Assembly: GCA_014729205.1 (NCBI GenBank) | Contig: WJKG01000316.1 | Span: 1-6,060 of the forward strand | Direction: 5' to 3' | DNA from: a candidate division GN15 bacterium | Lineage (GTDB): Bacteria; Zixibacteria; MSB-5A5; GN15; FEB-12 | DNA: 6,060 bases | Shown: positions 1-5,697 of the stretch, one piece after another | Layout of the letters: each line of letters begins with the position of its first letter | Position numbering within the stretch: position 1 is the stretch's first letter | Notes under the pieces: generated by a model | What the model saw: only the letters and a program-made list of their open reading frames with translations | What the model was told of the DNA's origin: nothing | Database searches by the model: none | Made by a program: the position numbers and the translations under genes

Positions 1-60
1 GCGGTGTTGAGAAATAGCTGCAAACGATTAACAGACAGGTGGTTACAGCGAAACATCGGC

Positions 61-228
61 GGTACGCAGGCCGGTACGCAGGGGGTGCTGAGATTCCTGC
101 TAACCCAATGTCTGGCAACGTGGTTTAGCGGTTGCTCGAAAGTACGCAGGTCGGTACGCAGGGTGCCCTGCGACGTCTGTAATCTGTTGTTGGATGGTGC
201 ATTACAACGGTTCGCATCGGTACGCACC
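61..228. repeat. Three paired copies of a GGTACGCAGG-like repeat
   Basis: The 10-mer GGTACGCAGG occurs at 61-70 and again at 73-82. A second pair lies exactly 80 bases on, at 141-150 (first base A instead of G) and 153-162. A third, degraded pair is at 209-216 (GGTTCGCA) and 219-228 (GGTACGCACC). Each pair is preceded by a loosely similar TTACARCG or TTTAGCG block. The 80-base spacing is not a multiple of three, so the repeat is read in different frames and is better explained as a DNA- or RNA-level element than as protein repeats. In the second copy the repeat runs into a palindrome at 157-172 (CGCAGGG, two bases, CCCTGCG). In the first copy GCAGG at 78-82 can pair with CCTGC at 96-100. Function unknown. 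Confidence 0.6.
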
Positions 229-314
229 CCTGAAGTGAAGCGGAGAGGAATCCCCCACTTGGCACTACCAGTTTTGCCTGACGGAGCCACTCCGGGCTCA
301 ATATGAGAGAATTG

Positions 315-548
315 CTATCTTGACTTCTTGTATCCTTCCGGCAGTTCAAAGAGGCTATCCGGCTTGGAAGTCGGAACCCCTGCCGCTAGAGCTACGAGCG
401 AGGTCCCGACACCCGAGATAATCCGGTGTGCGACACCCATCTGCAGCTCCCCGGCCGGCCCCTTTCTCGGCGGAACTCTCACAACACTCCCCCAACGGCA
501 CAAATTAAAGTTGATCGCTGTTGTCTCTAACAATACGTTGTCACCCAA
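315..548 (-). pseudogene. Possible remnant; C-terminal tail resembles DUF4412-like proteins
   Basis: This minus-strand frame can start at TTG (546-548) and encodes 77 residues ending in LFELPEGYKKSR. An ending of the form LFxxPxGYKK is familiar from periplasmic or lipoprotein-like families such as DUF4412, where it closes a protein of about 200 residues. The preceding residues do not look like that family, there is no signal peptide, and a stop lies three codons upstream of the TTG. If the resemblance is real, this is a decayed 3' fragment. It could equally be chance in a GC-rich noncoding stretch. The frame runs divergent to eno and overlaps its probable promoter. Confidence 0.15.
505..540 (+). 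promoter_or_regulatory. Tentative eno promoter
   Basis: TTGATC at 511-516 matches four of six positions of the -35 consensus. A 17-base spacer leads to TACGTT at 534-539, a poor -10 box. An alternative -10, AACAAT at 529-534, has no good -35 partner. The start would fall near 546, giving a leader of about 36 bases ahead of eno. The assignment is weak and rests on position as much as on sequence. Confidence 0.22.
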
Positions 549-581
549 AGCTGGTTAACAGACCAAGGGAAAGGGAAATCC

Positions 582-1880
582 ATGTCAGATTTTGCGTATA
601 TCCACGGCCGTCAAATCCTTGACAGCCGCGGCACCCCAACCGTCGAAGTCGAAGTCTGTCTCGATGATGGAACCATAGGGCGCGCTGCCGTCCCTTCTGG
701 AGCCTCCACCGGCGCCCACGAGGCAGTTGAACTCCGCGACGGTGAAAAGGAATACTATTTCGGCAAGGGCGTCCAGAAAGCCGTCAAGAATGTCAATGAG
801 AAGATCGCCCCGGCACTGATCAAGGACGATGTCGACCCGTTCGACCAGGTTGCCCTCGATAACTACCTGATCGAGCTCGACGGGACCGAGAACAAAGGCA
901 AGCTCGGCGCCAACGCCATTCTCGGCGTCTCCCTGGCAGTCGCCAAAGCCGCCGCCGAGTCGCGCGGACGTTTCCTGTATGAGTACATCGGTGGCTGTAA
1001 CTGCAAGATCCTGCCCGTCCCCATGATGAACATTCTCAATGGTGGCAAGCACGCCGACAACAACGTCGACCTGCAGGAGTTCATGGTCATGCCTGTCGGT
1101 GCAGAAATCTTCCCCCAGGCGCTGCAGATGGGTGCCGAGATCTTTGGCCACCTCAAGAAGGTGCTCAAGGCCAAGGGCTACAATACTGCTGTCGGCGACG
1201 AGGGCGGTTTCGCTCCCGACCTCAAGTCCAACGAGGAAGCCCTCGAGGTCATTATGGAAGCGATCGGCAACTCCGGCTACAAGGCAGGCGAGGATATCAT
1301 GATCGCCCTCGATCCCGCCTCCACCGAGTTCTATGACACCAACAGCAAGACCTACAACCTGGAGGCCGAGGGACGCAAGCTCAGCTCCGAGGAAATGGTC
1401 GACTTCTACGCCAATCTCGTCGACAAGTACCCCATCATCAGTATCGAGGACGGACTGGCCGAGGACGACTGGGACGGCTGGAAGCTCATGGTCAAGAAGC
1501 TGGGCGACAAGGTGCAGATCGTCGGTGATGATCTCTTCGTCACCAACATCAAGCGCCTCAAGCGTGGTATCGATGAGAAAGCCGCCAACTCCATCCTGAT
1601 CAAACTCAACCAGATCGGCACCCTGACCGAGACGCTCGATGCCATCAGCATGGCTCAGCGAGCCGGCTACACCGCCGTTGTCTCACACCGGTCTGGTGAA
1701 ACCGAGGATGCCACTATTGCCGATGTCGTCGTGGCCACAGGCGCCGGCCAGATCAAGACGGGCTCGATGTGCCGCTCCGACCGCATCGCCAAGTACAACC
1801 AACTGCTGCGAATCATGGAGACAATCGGCAAGGAGGCTATCTACCCCGGCATGAGGGCCTTCTACAACCTCAACCGCTGA
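582..1880 (+). CDS. eno: Enolase (phosphopyruvate hydratase)
   Basis: Enolase converts 2-phosphoglycerate to phosphoenolpyruvate in glycolysis and the reverse in gluconeogenesis; it is a Mg2+-dependent cytosolic enzyme, usually oligomeric. The 432-residue length is normal. The N-terminal domain opens with the typical GRQILDSRGTPTVEVEV stretch and the mobile SGASTG loop. In the barrel domain all key residues are present: the catalytic acid E207 in GDEGGFAP, metal ligands D244, E289 and D316, catalytic K341 in KLNQIGTL, the SHRSGETED segment, and K392 in GQIKTGS. After K392 the loop reads MCRSDR, where LSRSDR or similar is more usual, so a cysteine sits near the active site. The ATG at 582 follows a purine-rich AAGGGAAAGGGAAA leader and gives the canonical N-terminus. 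It appears monocistronic, closed by its own terminator 24 bases past the stop. Identification is certain. Confidence 0.98.
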   Translation: MSDFAYIHGRQILDSRGTPTVEVEVCLDDGTIGRAAVPSGASTGAHEAVELRDGEKEYYFGKGVQKAVKNVNEKIAPALIKDDVDPFDQVALDNYLIELDGTENKGKLGANAILGVSLAVAKAAAESRGRFLYEYIGGCNCKILPVPMMNILNGGKHADNNVDLQEFMVMPVGAEIFPQALQMGAEIFGHLKKVLKAKGYNTAVGDEGGFAPDLKSNEEALEVIMEAIGNSGYKAGEDIMIALDPASTEFYDTNSKTYNLEAEGRKLSSEEMVDFYANLVDKYPIISIEDGLAEDDWDGWKLMVKKLGDKVQIVGDDLFVTNIKRLKRGIDEKAANSILIKLNQIGTLTETLDAISMAQRAGYTAVVSHRSGETEDATIADVVVATGAGQIKTGSMCRSDRIAKYNQLLRIMETIGKEAIYPGMRAFYNLNR

Positions 1881-1904
1881 CGCACGTTACACAGTCAGAA
1901 TGAC

Positions 1905-1939
1905 GGCGCGACTCCTGCTCGGGGTCGCGCCTTTCTTTT
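1905..1939 (+). terminator. Intrinsic terminator of eno
   Basis: GGCGCGACTCC (1905-1915) pairs with GGGGTCGCGCC (1921-1931). This forms an 11-bp stem with one G-U pair and a TGCTC loop, followed directly by TTTCTTTT (1932-1939). It begins 24 bases after the enolase stop codon and has the classic Rho-independent form. Enolase transcription should therefore end here and not run into the next gene. Confidence 0.93.
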
Positions 1940-2006
1940 GTCCCTGCGTCCTTCATGTCTCGGGGATGTGACCGTCTGACCGCCGGGCGGCACCCCAACT
2001 CAAACC

Positions 2007-2035
2007 TTGACTTAATTGCACCATTTTACCATGAT
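2007..2035 (+). promoter_or_regulatory. Probable promoter of the DUF1761 gene
   Basis: TTGACT (2007-2012, five of six consensus bases) and CATGAT (2030-2035, four of six) are separated by 17 bases. Transcription would start near 2042, about 28 bases before the ATG at 2070. The in-frame ATG at 2016 would lie inside this promoter, which argues against that longer start. Confidence 0.5.
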
Positions 2036-2069
2036 TGCAACGTATTCCCAAACGAAAGGAAACCCTATC

Positions 2070-2480
2070 ATGGAAGCTACCGGTATCAACTACCTGGCCG
2101 TTATTGTCGCCACTGCTGCGTACTGGATTATCGGCGCCCTGTGGTTCTCGCCAGCGCTGTTCTTCAATCAATGGCTGCGCGCCATCGGCAAGACCAAAGA
2201 ACAGGTCAAAGCCGATTTCTCACCCATGAACTATATCTGGGCTCTCATCGCCGCCTTTCTCGCCTCCTATGGTATCGCCCGCGTCTGCGACTGGGGCGGC
2301 GCTGCCACCATTGTTGATGGTGCCCTCGTCGGAGTGCTGGCCGCCGCATGCTTCGTCCTGCCATACGTGTTAGTCACCGACGTCTTCGAAAAGAGACCCC
2401 GCTCCCTGGCTATGATCAACCTGTTCTATCACGCCGTCGGGCTGATTGTCGCCGGCATAATAATCGGCGCCTGGCGCTGA
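2070..2480 (+). CDS. Small four-helix membrane protein, DUF1761 family
   Basis: This encodes a 136-residue, very hydrophobic protein with four likely membrane segments: about residues 6-28, 53-72, 80-104 and 113-135. The GALWFSPALFFNQW motif at the end of the first helix and the C-terminal pattern RPRSLAMIN...YH...G.I.GAW are the hallmarks I associate with DUF1761. That family consists of short inner-membrane proteins of unknown biochemical role. The ATG at 2070 is chosen over the in-frame ATG at 2016 for two reasons. AAAGGA at 2055-2060 sits nine bases before 2070, and the 18-residue extension is polar, unlike the family, and overlaps the promoter. The gene lies alone between the eno terminator and a strong hairpin. 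Nothing in the neighbourhood indicates a substrate or partner. Family assignment is from memory of motifs, not from a search. Confidence 0.85.
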   Translation: MEATGINYLAVIVATAAYWIIGALWFSPALFFNQWLRAIGKTKEQVKADFSPMNYIWALIAAFLASYGIARVCDWGGAATIVDGALVGVLAAACFVLPYVLVTDVFEKRPRSLAMINLFYHAVGLIVAGIIIGAWR

Positions 2481-2499
2481 AAAGGCACCACAGACTATC

Positions 2500-2539
2500 G
2501 GCTGCCAGATTGACCGCTTGTATGCGGAATCTGGCAGCC
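2500..2539 (+). terminator. Long hairpin after the DUF1761 gene, no U-tract
   Basis: GGCTGCCAGATT (2500-2511) is perfectly complementary to AATCTGGCAGCC (2528-2539). An inner CCGC/GCGG stem (2514-2517 with 2524-2527) closes a six-base TTGTAT loop. The hairpin starts 19 bases after the stop codon, where a terminator is expected, but the following bases are CTTACCCGCC with no run of T. It may act as a U-less or Rho-assisted terminator, or protect the 3' end of the mRNA. The minus strand also lacks a U-tract. Confidence 0.55.
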
Positions 2540-2658
2540 CTTACCCGCCCCGCCCTCAACTGAAAAGCCCAGCTAAGACCACACAATCTATTACTAACCA
2601 GTCATTTACAACGATTCACCAACAGCCACGAGATTTTCACACAAATCCGGGAAACCTC

Positions 2659-2686
2659 TTGACAAAAACCGCGTTACAATTACATT
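2659..2686 (+). promoter_or_regulatory. groESL promoter
   Basis: A perfect -35 box TTGACA (2659-2664) is followed after 16 bases by TACATT (2681-2686, five of six consensus bases). Transcription would start near 2693, at the left edge of the CIRCE operator. This is a vegetative sigma70-type promoter. I see no sigma32-type heat-shock promoter, so heat induction is likely by derepression. Confidence 0.85.
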
Positions 2687-2691
2687 GATCG

Positions 2692-2724
2692 CTGTTAGCA
2701 CTCACCCTATATGAGTGCTAACAG
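2692..2724. promoter_or_regulatory. CIRCE operator (HrcA binding site)
   Basis: TTAGCACTC (2695-2703), nine bases, GAGTGCTAA (2713-2721) is an exact match to the CIRCE consensus. The dyad extends by three more pairs on each side (CTG at 2692-2694 and CAG at 2722-2724), giving perfect 12-bp arms. CIRCE is bound by the repressor HrcA, whose folding depends on GroEL, so misfolded protein titrates GroEL and releases the operon. The site starts at about +1 of the promoter above. Bound HrcA would block initiation, and the dyad also lies in the 5' end of the mRNA. No hrcA gene is in the window. Confidence 0.97.
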
Positions 2725-2747
2725 GTTGGAGAGAAAAACAGAAACAG

Positions 2748-2761
2748 AATCGTAAACGATT
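2748..2761. repeat. Short palindrome in the groES leader
   Basis: AATCGT (2748-2753) and ACGATT (2756-2761) form an inverted repeat with a two-base gap, about midway between CIRCE and the groES ribosome binding site. It is too tight for a stable RNA hairpin but has the form of a small protein-binding dyad. Its role is unknown and it may be chance. Confidence 0.4.
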
Positions 2762-2809
2762 GATAAACAACTTCCAAACCGCTAACCGCGGATCAAAGGA
2801 GGAGTCAAA

Positions 2810-3103
2810 ATGCAGGTGAAACCGCTTGCTGACCGTGTGGTGATTCGACCTGTCGAGGAACAGGAAGTCAAAAAGGGCGGCATTATTATCCCCGACACCG
2901 CCAAAGAAAAGCCAATGCAGGGCGAGGTGGTCGAGGTTGGTCCCGGCCGCACCAGCGAAGATGGTAACCGTATGCCGATGGAGGTCCAGAAGGGTGACCG
3001 CGTACTCTATGGCAAGTACTCCGGCACCGAGGTCTCGATCGATGGCGACGACTTTCTCATCATGCGCGAATCCGACATCTTTGCCGTCGTACAGAAGAGC
3101 TAA
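2810..3103 (+). CDS. groES: Co-chaperonin GroES (Cpn10)
   Basis: GroES forms the heptameric lid that closes the GroEL chamber during ATP-driven folding in the cytosol. The 97-residue length is typical. The N-terminus PLADRVVIRPV is diagnostic. The mobile loop that contacts GroEL is visible at about residues 19-35, with the hydrophobic GGIIIPDTAKEKP core, followed by GEVVEVGPG and the C-terminal strand KYSGTEVSIDGDDFLIMRESDIFAVV. The ATG at 2810 is preceded by a near-perfect AAAGGAGG at 2795-2802, so translation should be strong. It is the first gene of a two-gene operon, with groEL starting 55 bases after its stop and no terminator between. The leader contains CIRCE, so expression should be stress-induced through HrcA. 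No missing residues were noticed. Confidence 0.98.
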   Translation: MQVKPLADRVVIRPVEEQEVKKGGIIIPDTAKEKPMQGEVVEVGPGRTSEDGNRMPMEVQKGDRVLYGKYSGTEVSIDGDDFLIMRESDIFAVVQKS

Positions 3104-3158
3104 CGCAGCAATCAAACGGAAACTGACCACGAAAAAGAATCTCAAGAGGTAAAATACA

Positions 3159-4814
3159 ATGGCTAAAGTCATCCATTTTGAATCCGATGCCCGCACCCGC
3201 CTCAAAAAGGGTGTGGACAAACTCGCCGATGCGGTCAAGGTGACGCTCGGCCCCAAGGGACGAAATGTCGTCCTGGAAAAGAAGTTCGGCGCTCCCACGG
3301 TGACCAAAGACGGTGTCACGGTTGCCAAGGAAATCGATCTCGAGGATCACTTCGAGAATATCGGCGCTCAGATGGTCAAGGAAGTTGCCTCCAAGACCTC
3401 CGATGATGCCGGCGACGGTACCACCACCGCGACCGTGATGGCCCAGGCTATCTTCCGCGAAGGTCTGAAGAACGTGACTGCCGGGCACAACCCGATGTTC
3501 ATCAAGCGCGGTATCGACAAGGCCGTCCAGGCTGTGACCGCCGAGATCAAGAACATGTCCAAGCCGGTCTCCGGTAAGACCGAGATTGCCCAGGTCGGTA
3601 CTATCAGTGCCAACTCCGATACCGAAATTGGCGAGCTGATCGCCGAGGCAATGGAAAAGGTCGGCAAGGACGGCGTCATCACCGTCGAAGAAGCCAAGAC
3701 TGCCGAGACATTCCTCGATGTCGTCGAGGGTATGCAGTTCGACCGCGGCTATGTGTCGCCGTACTTCGTGACCGATCCCGATGCCATGGAAGCCGTGCTC
3801 GAGGATCCCATGATCCTCATCCACGACAAGAAGATCTCCAACATGAAGGACCTTCTGCCCATCCTGGAGAAGGTTGCCCAGTCCGGCAAGCCGCTCATGA
3901 TCATCTCCGAGGATATCGAGGGCGAGGCCCTGGCGACGCTGGTCGTCAACAAGCTGCGCGGTACTCTGAAGGTCGCCGCCGTGAAGGCTCCCGGTTTCGG
4001 TGATCGCCGCAAGGCCATGCTCGAAGATATCGCCATCCTCACCGGTGGTAAGGTCATCAGTGAGGAAGTCGGCTTCAAGCTCGAGAACGCCGTCCTCTCC
4101 GATCTTGGTACCGCCAAGAAGATCAATATCGACAAGGAAAACACGACCATCGTCGAAGGCTCCGGTGACAAGGAATCCATCAAGGGCCGCATCGCCCAGA
4201 TCCGCAAGCAGATCGATGATTCCACCTCCGACTACGACCGCGAGAAGCTCCAGGAGCGACTGGCCAAGCTCGCCGGCGGTGTCGCCGTCATCAATGTCGG
4301 TGCTGCTACCGAGGTCGAGATGAAAGAGAAGAAGGCCCGTGTCGAGGACGCTCTCCACGCTACCCGCGCTGCAGTCGAGGAAGGTATCGTCCCGGGCGGT
4401 GGTGTCGCCATGCTGCGCGCCATGAAGGTGCTCGAGACACTTAAGACCGACAACGCCGAAGAAGCCGTCGGCGTCAGCATCGTCCTCCGCGCGCTCGAAG
4501 AGCCGATCCGTCAGATCGCCGGTAACGCCGGTATGGAAGCTTCCGTCGTCGTCAACCGCGTCATGACCGAAAGCGAGGCCTTTGGCTTCAACGCCACCAC
4601 GGGCGAGTACGAAGACCTCCTCAAGGCCGGTGTCATCGACCCGACCAAGGTCACCCGCTCGGCCCTGGAGAATGCGGCCAGTATCGCCGGACTCCTGCTG
4701 ACAACCGAAGCCGTTGTCGCCGACAAGCCCGAGGAAAACAAGGGCGGTGGCGCTCCGGCCGGTGCTCCTGACATGGGCATGGGCGGTATGGGTGGCATGG
4801 GCGGTATGTACTAA
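3159..4814 (+). CDS. groEL: Chaperonin GroEL (Cpn60)
   Basis: GroEL is the 14-subunit ATP-dependent folding chamber of the cytosol and works with GroES. The 551 residues compare with 548 in E. coli. The equatorial ATP site is intact: TLGPKGRNV (29-37), D51 in TKDGVTVAKEI, and DGTTTAT (86-92). The region VEDALHATRAAVEEGIVPGGG near residue 400 carries the ATPase aspartate. The apical domain shows FDRGYVSPYFVT and the APGFGDRRKAML stretch. The C-terminus is the GGM-rich tail GMGGMGGMGGMY, typical of the main folding GroEL. One small oddity is NPMFIKRGIDKA, where most homologues have Glu, Asp or Ala followed by Leu after NPM. The ATG at 3159 follows AAGAGGT at 3144-3150. Expression is shared with groES from the CIRCE-controlled promoter and ends at a strong terminator. 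Identification is certain. Confidence 0.99.
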   Translation: MAKVIHFESDARTRLKKGVDKLADAVKVTLGPKGRNVVLEKKFGAPTVTKDGVTVAKEIDLEDHFENIGAQMVKEVASKTSDDAGDGTTTATVMAQAIFREGLKNVTAGHNPMFIKRGIDKAVQAVTAEIKNMSKPVSGKTEIAQVGTISANSDTEIGELIAEAMEKVGKDGVITVEEAKTAETFLDVVEGMQFDRGYVSPYFVTDPDAMEAVLEDPMILIHDKKISNMKDLLPILEKVAQSGKPLMIISEDIEGEALATLVVNKLRGTLKVAAVKAPGFGDRRKAMLEDIAILTGGKVISEEVGFKLENAVLSDLGTAKKINIDKENTTIVEGSGDKESIKGRIAQIRKQIDDSTSDYDREKLQERLAKLAGGVAVINVGAATEVEMKEKKARVEDALHATRAAVEEGIVPGGGVAMLRAMKVLETLKTDNAEEAVGVSIVLRALEEPIRQIAGNAGMEASVVVNRVMTESEAFGFNATTGEYEDLLKAGVIDPTKVTRSALENAASIAGLLLTTEAVVADKPEENKGGGAPAGAPDMGMGGMGGMGGMY

Positions 4815-4846
4815 ACCAACCATTCCATTAGTCTCTAGCCTTAACG

Positions 4847-4882
4847 GCGGGTCTGGTCCTGTGACCGGACCCGCTTTTGTTT
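4847..4882 (+). terminator. Intrinsic terminator of groESL
   Basis: GCGGGTCTGGTC (4847-4858) pairs with GACCGGACCCGC (4863-4874). The 12-bp stem contains one G-U pair and a four-base CTGT loop, and TTTTGTTT (4875-4882) follows at once. It lies 32 bases after the groEL stop and should end the operon efficiently, leaving the next gene to its own promoter. Confidence 0.95.
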
Positions 4883-4910
4883 AGTACGCCAGAATCAATC
4901 ACACTTCTCA

Positions 4911-4938
4911 TTGACACCCGCGCCGCGATGCATATCTT
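4911..4938 (+). promoter_or_regulatory. Promoter of the FAD-binding protein gene, start on the ATG
   Basis: A perfect TTGACA (4911-4916) is followed after 16 bases by TATCTT (4933-4938, four of six consensus bases). The predicted transcription start, about seven bases past the -10 box, coincides with the ATG at 4945. The message would then have essentially no 5' leader. Confidence 0.65.
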
Positions 4939-4944
4939 CCGGCT

Positions 4945-5697
4945 ATGCCGGTACCCGAAGCGTTTGTCAAAGTCATCAAAAGCGAGTTCCCCGACGATCG
5001 CCTGACCTTCCAGAAGCGCGTCGCCACCTTCCACCCCGAATCCGCCGGGGAAGCCTCCGACCTGTTCAAACTCGCCGTCAAACACAACCAGAAACTCTTC
5101 ATCACCGGCTTCGGCAACAACATTGATCCCCGAGGTGAACCGTTTCAGAGTATGGTCTCCATCCGCACCGACCGCCTTAACAAAATCGAGGAAGTCAACG
5201 AACAAGACCTCTTCATCACCGTCGGTGCCGGTTACCCACTGCGCGAGATCAATCTGCGGCTCAAGCGTCACAAACTCGTCCTGGTACCATCGATGTTGCC
5301 CTATGTCGGTTCAGTTGGTGGCGCTATCGCTGTCGGTCTCTCCGGCGAGCTACACGAGGCCCGAGTTCCCATGAAGAAGTACTTGCTCAAGGCAACCGTA
5401 GTCACGCCAACCGGCGAAATCATCACACCCGGCTCCATCTGCTTCAAATCGGTGTCCGGTTTTGATATCGTCAAGGTATTCCACAACTCCTGGGGCCTGC
5501 TGGGGCTGATCGTCTCGGCCAGCCTCAGACTCATGCCCGAAACCGGCGCCGCTGACTTCGAAGAACTCCACCAACTCGGTATTGACCGCACCGGTCTGCT
5601 GGCAGCACTCGATGCCAGCGATGTTTCCGATGATGCCGTCTATGCCCGCAAAATCCGAGAGAAATTCGACCCCGAAGGCGTCCTGCCCATCGTCTGA
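4945..5697 (+). CDS. Compact FAD-binding (PCMH/FAD_binding_4) oxidoreductase-like protein
   Basis: This 250-residue protein consists almost entirely of a PCMH-type FAD-binding domain, as in glycolate/lactate oxidases and the GlcE subunit. Visible landmarks are HPESAGEASDLFKLA (30-44, the PxxxEEV-like entry), ITGFGNN (53-59, in place of the usual GGGTS loop), ITVGAGYPLREIN (91-103), YVGSVGGAIAVGLSG (120-134, FAD pyrophosphate loop), VVTPTGEII (152-160) and GFDIVKVFHNSWGLLGLIVSASLRL (172-196, where GSxGTLGVI is common). The usual substrate-binding cap of about 200 residues is missing. Only some 30 residues separate the FAD domain from a tail, KIREKFDPEGVLP, that matches the normal C-terminus of the family. 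Substrate is unknown. No signal peptide or cysteine cluster is seen. The ATG at 4945 is the only possible start, because an in-frame stop lies at 4912-4914 with no other start codon between. There is no Shine-Dalgarno sequence. Confidence 0.85.
   Translation: MPVPEAFVKVIKSEFPDDRLTFQKRVATFHPESAGEASDLFKLAVKHNQKLFITGFGNNIDPRGEPFQSMVSIRTDRLNKIEEVNEQDLFITVGAGYPLREINLRLKRHKLVLVPSMLPYVGSVGGAIAVGLSGELHEARVPMKKYLLKATVVTPTGEIITPGSICFKSVSGFDIVKVFHNSWGLLGLIVSASLRLMPETGAADFEELHQLGIDRTGLLAALDASDVSDDAVYARKIREKFDPEGVLPIV

Larger units (their letters stand above)
1..581. other. Region upstream of eno with no confident gene
   Basis: No convincing protein or RNA gene was recognised in this 581-base stretch. 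A plus-strand frame stays open from the window edge to a stop at 304-306 (about 100 codons). Its translation is rich in Arg, Cys and Leu, resembles no family I know and has no ribosome binding site, although it could be the tail of a gene starting outside the window. A minus-strand frame covers 315-548 and is treated separately. The stretch holds direct repeats at 61-228 and several short inverted repeats at 370-429. I looked for the conserved cores of tRNA, tmRNA, RNase P, SRP RNA and 6S RNA and saw none. Only the last 80 bases, with a possible weak promoter and the purine-rich leader of eno, have an understandable role. Confidence 0.5.

Noticed and set aside
61..228. CRISPR array
   Set aside because: The repeat units are only 10 bases, occur in tandem pairs, and have irregular 80- and 67-base spacing with no uniform spacers.
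4..306. Plus-strand open frame of about 100 codons at the window start
   Set aside because: No ribosome binding site, no recognised motif, and an unusual Arg/Cys-rich composition. The internal repeats occur in different frames. A gene end entering from the left cannot be excluded, so it is only mentioned in the region entry.
585..1151. Minus-strand open frame of 188 codons antisense to eno
   Set aside because: A shadow of the enolase codon pattern, with no recognisable protein motif or start signal.
2016..2069. Longer start for the DUF1761 protein at ATG 2016
   Set aside because: The 18 added residues are polar and unlike the family, the ATG lies within the predicted promoter, and a good ribosome binding site serves 2070.
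3060..4823. Minus-strand open frame of 587 codons antisense to groEL
   Set aside because: It mirrors groEL exactly, and its composition (runs of Gly, Asp, His, Leu) follows from sense codons ending in C or G. No family resemblance, ribosome binding site or promoter was seen. Long antisense frames over highly expressed GC-rich genes are a known artefact.
4828..5271. Minus-strand open frame of 147 codons opposite the FAD-protein gene
   Set aside because: It spans the groESL terminator and the promoter at 4911-4938, and its translation is the complement of a clear PCMH domain.
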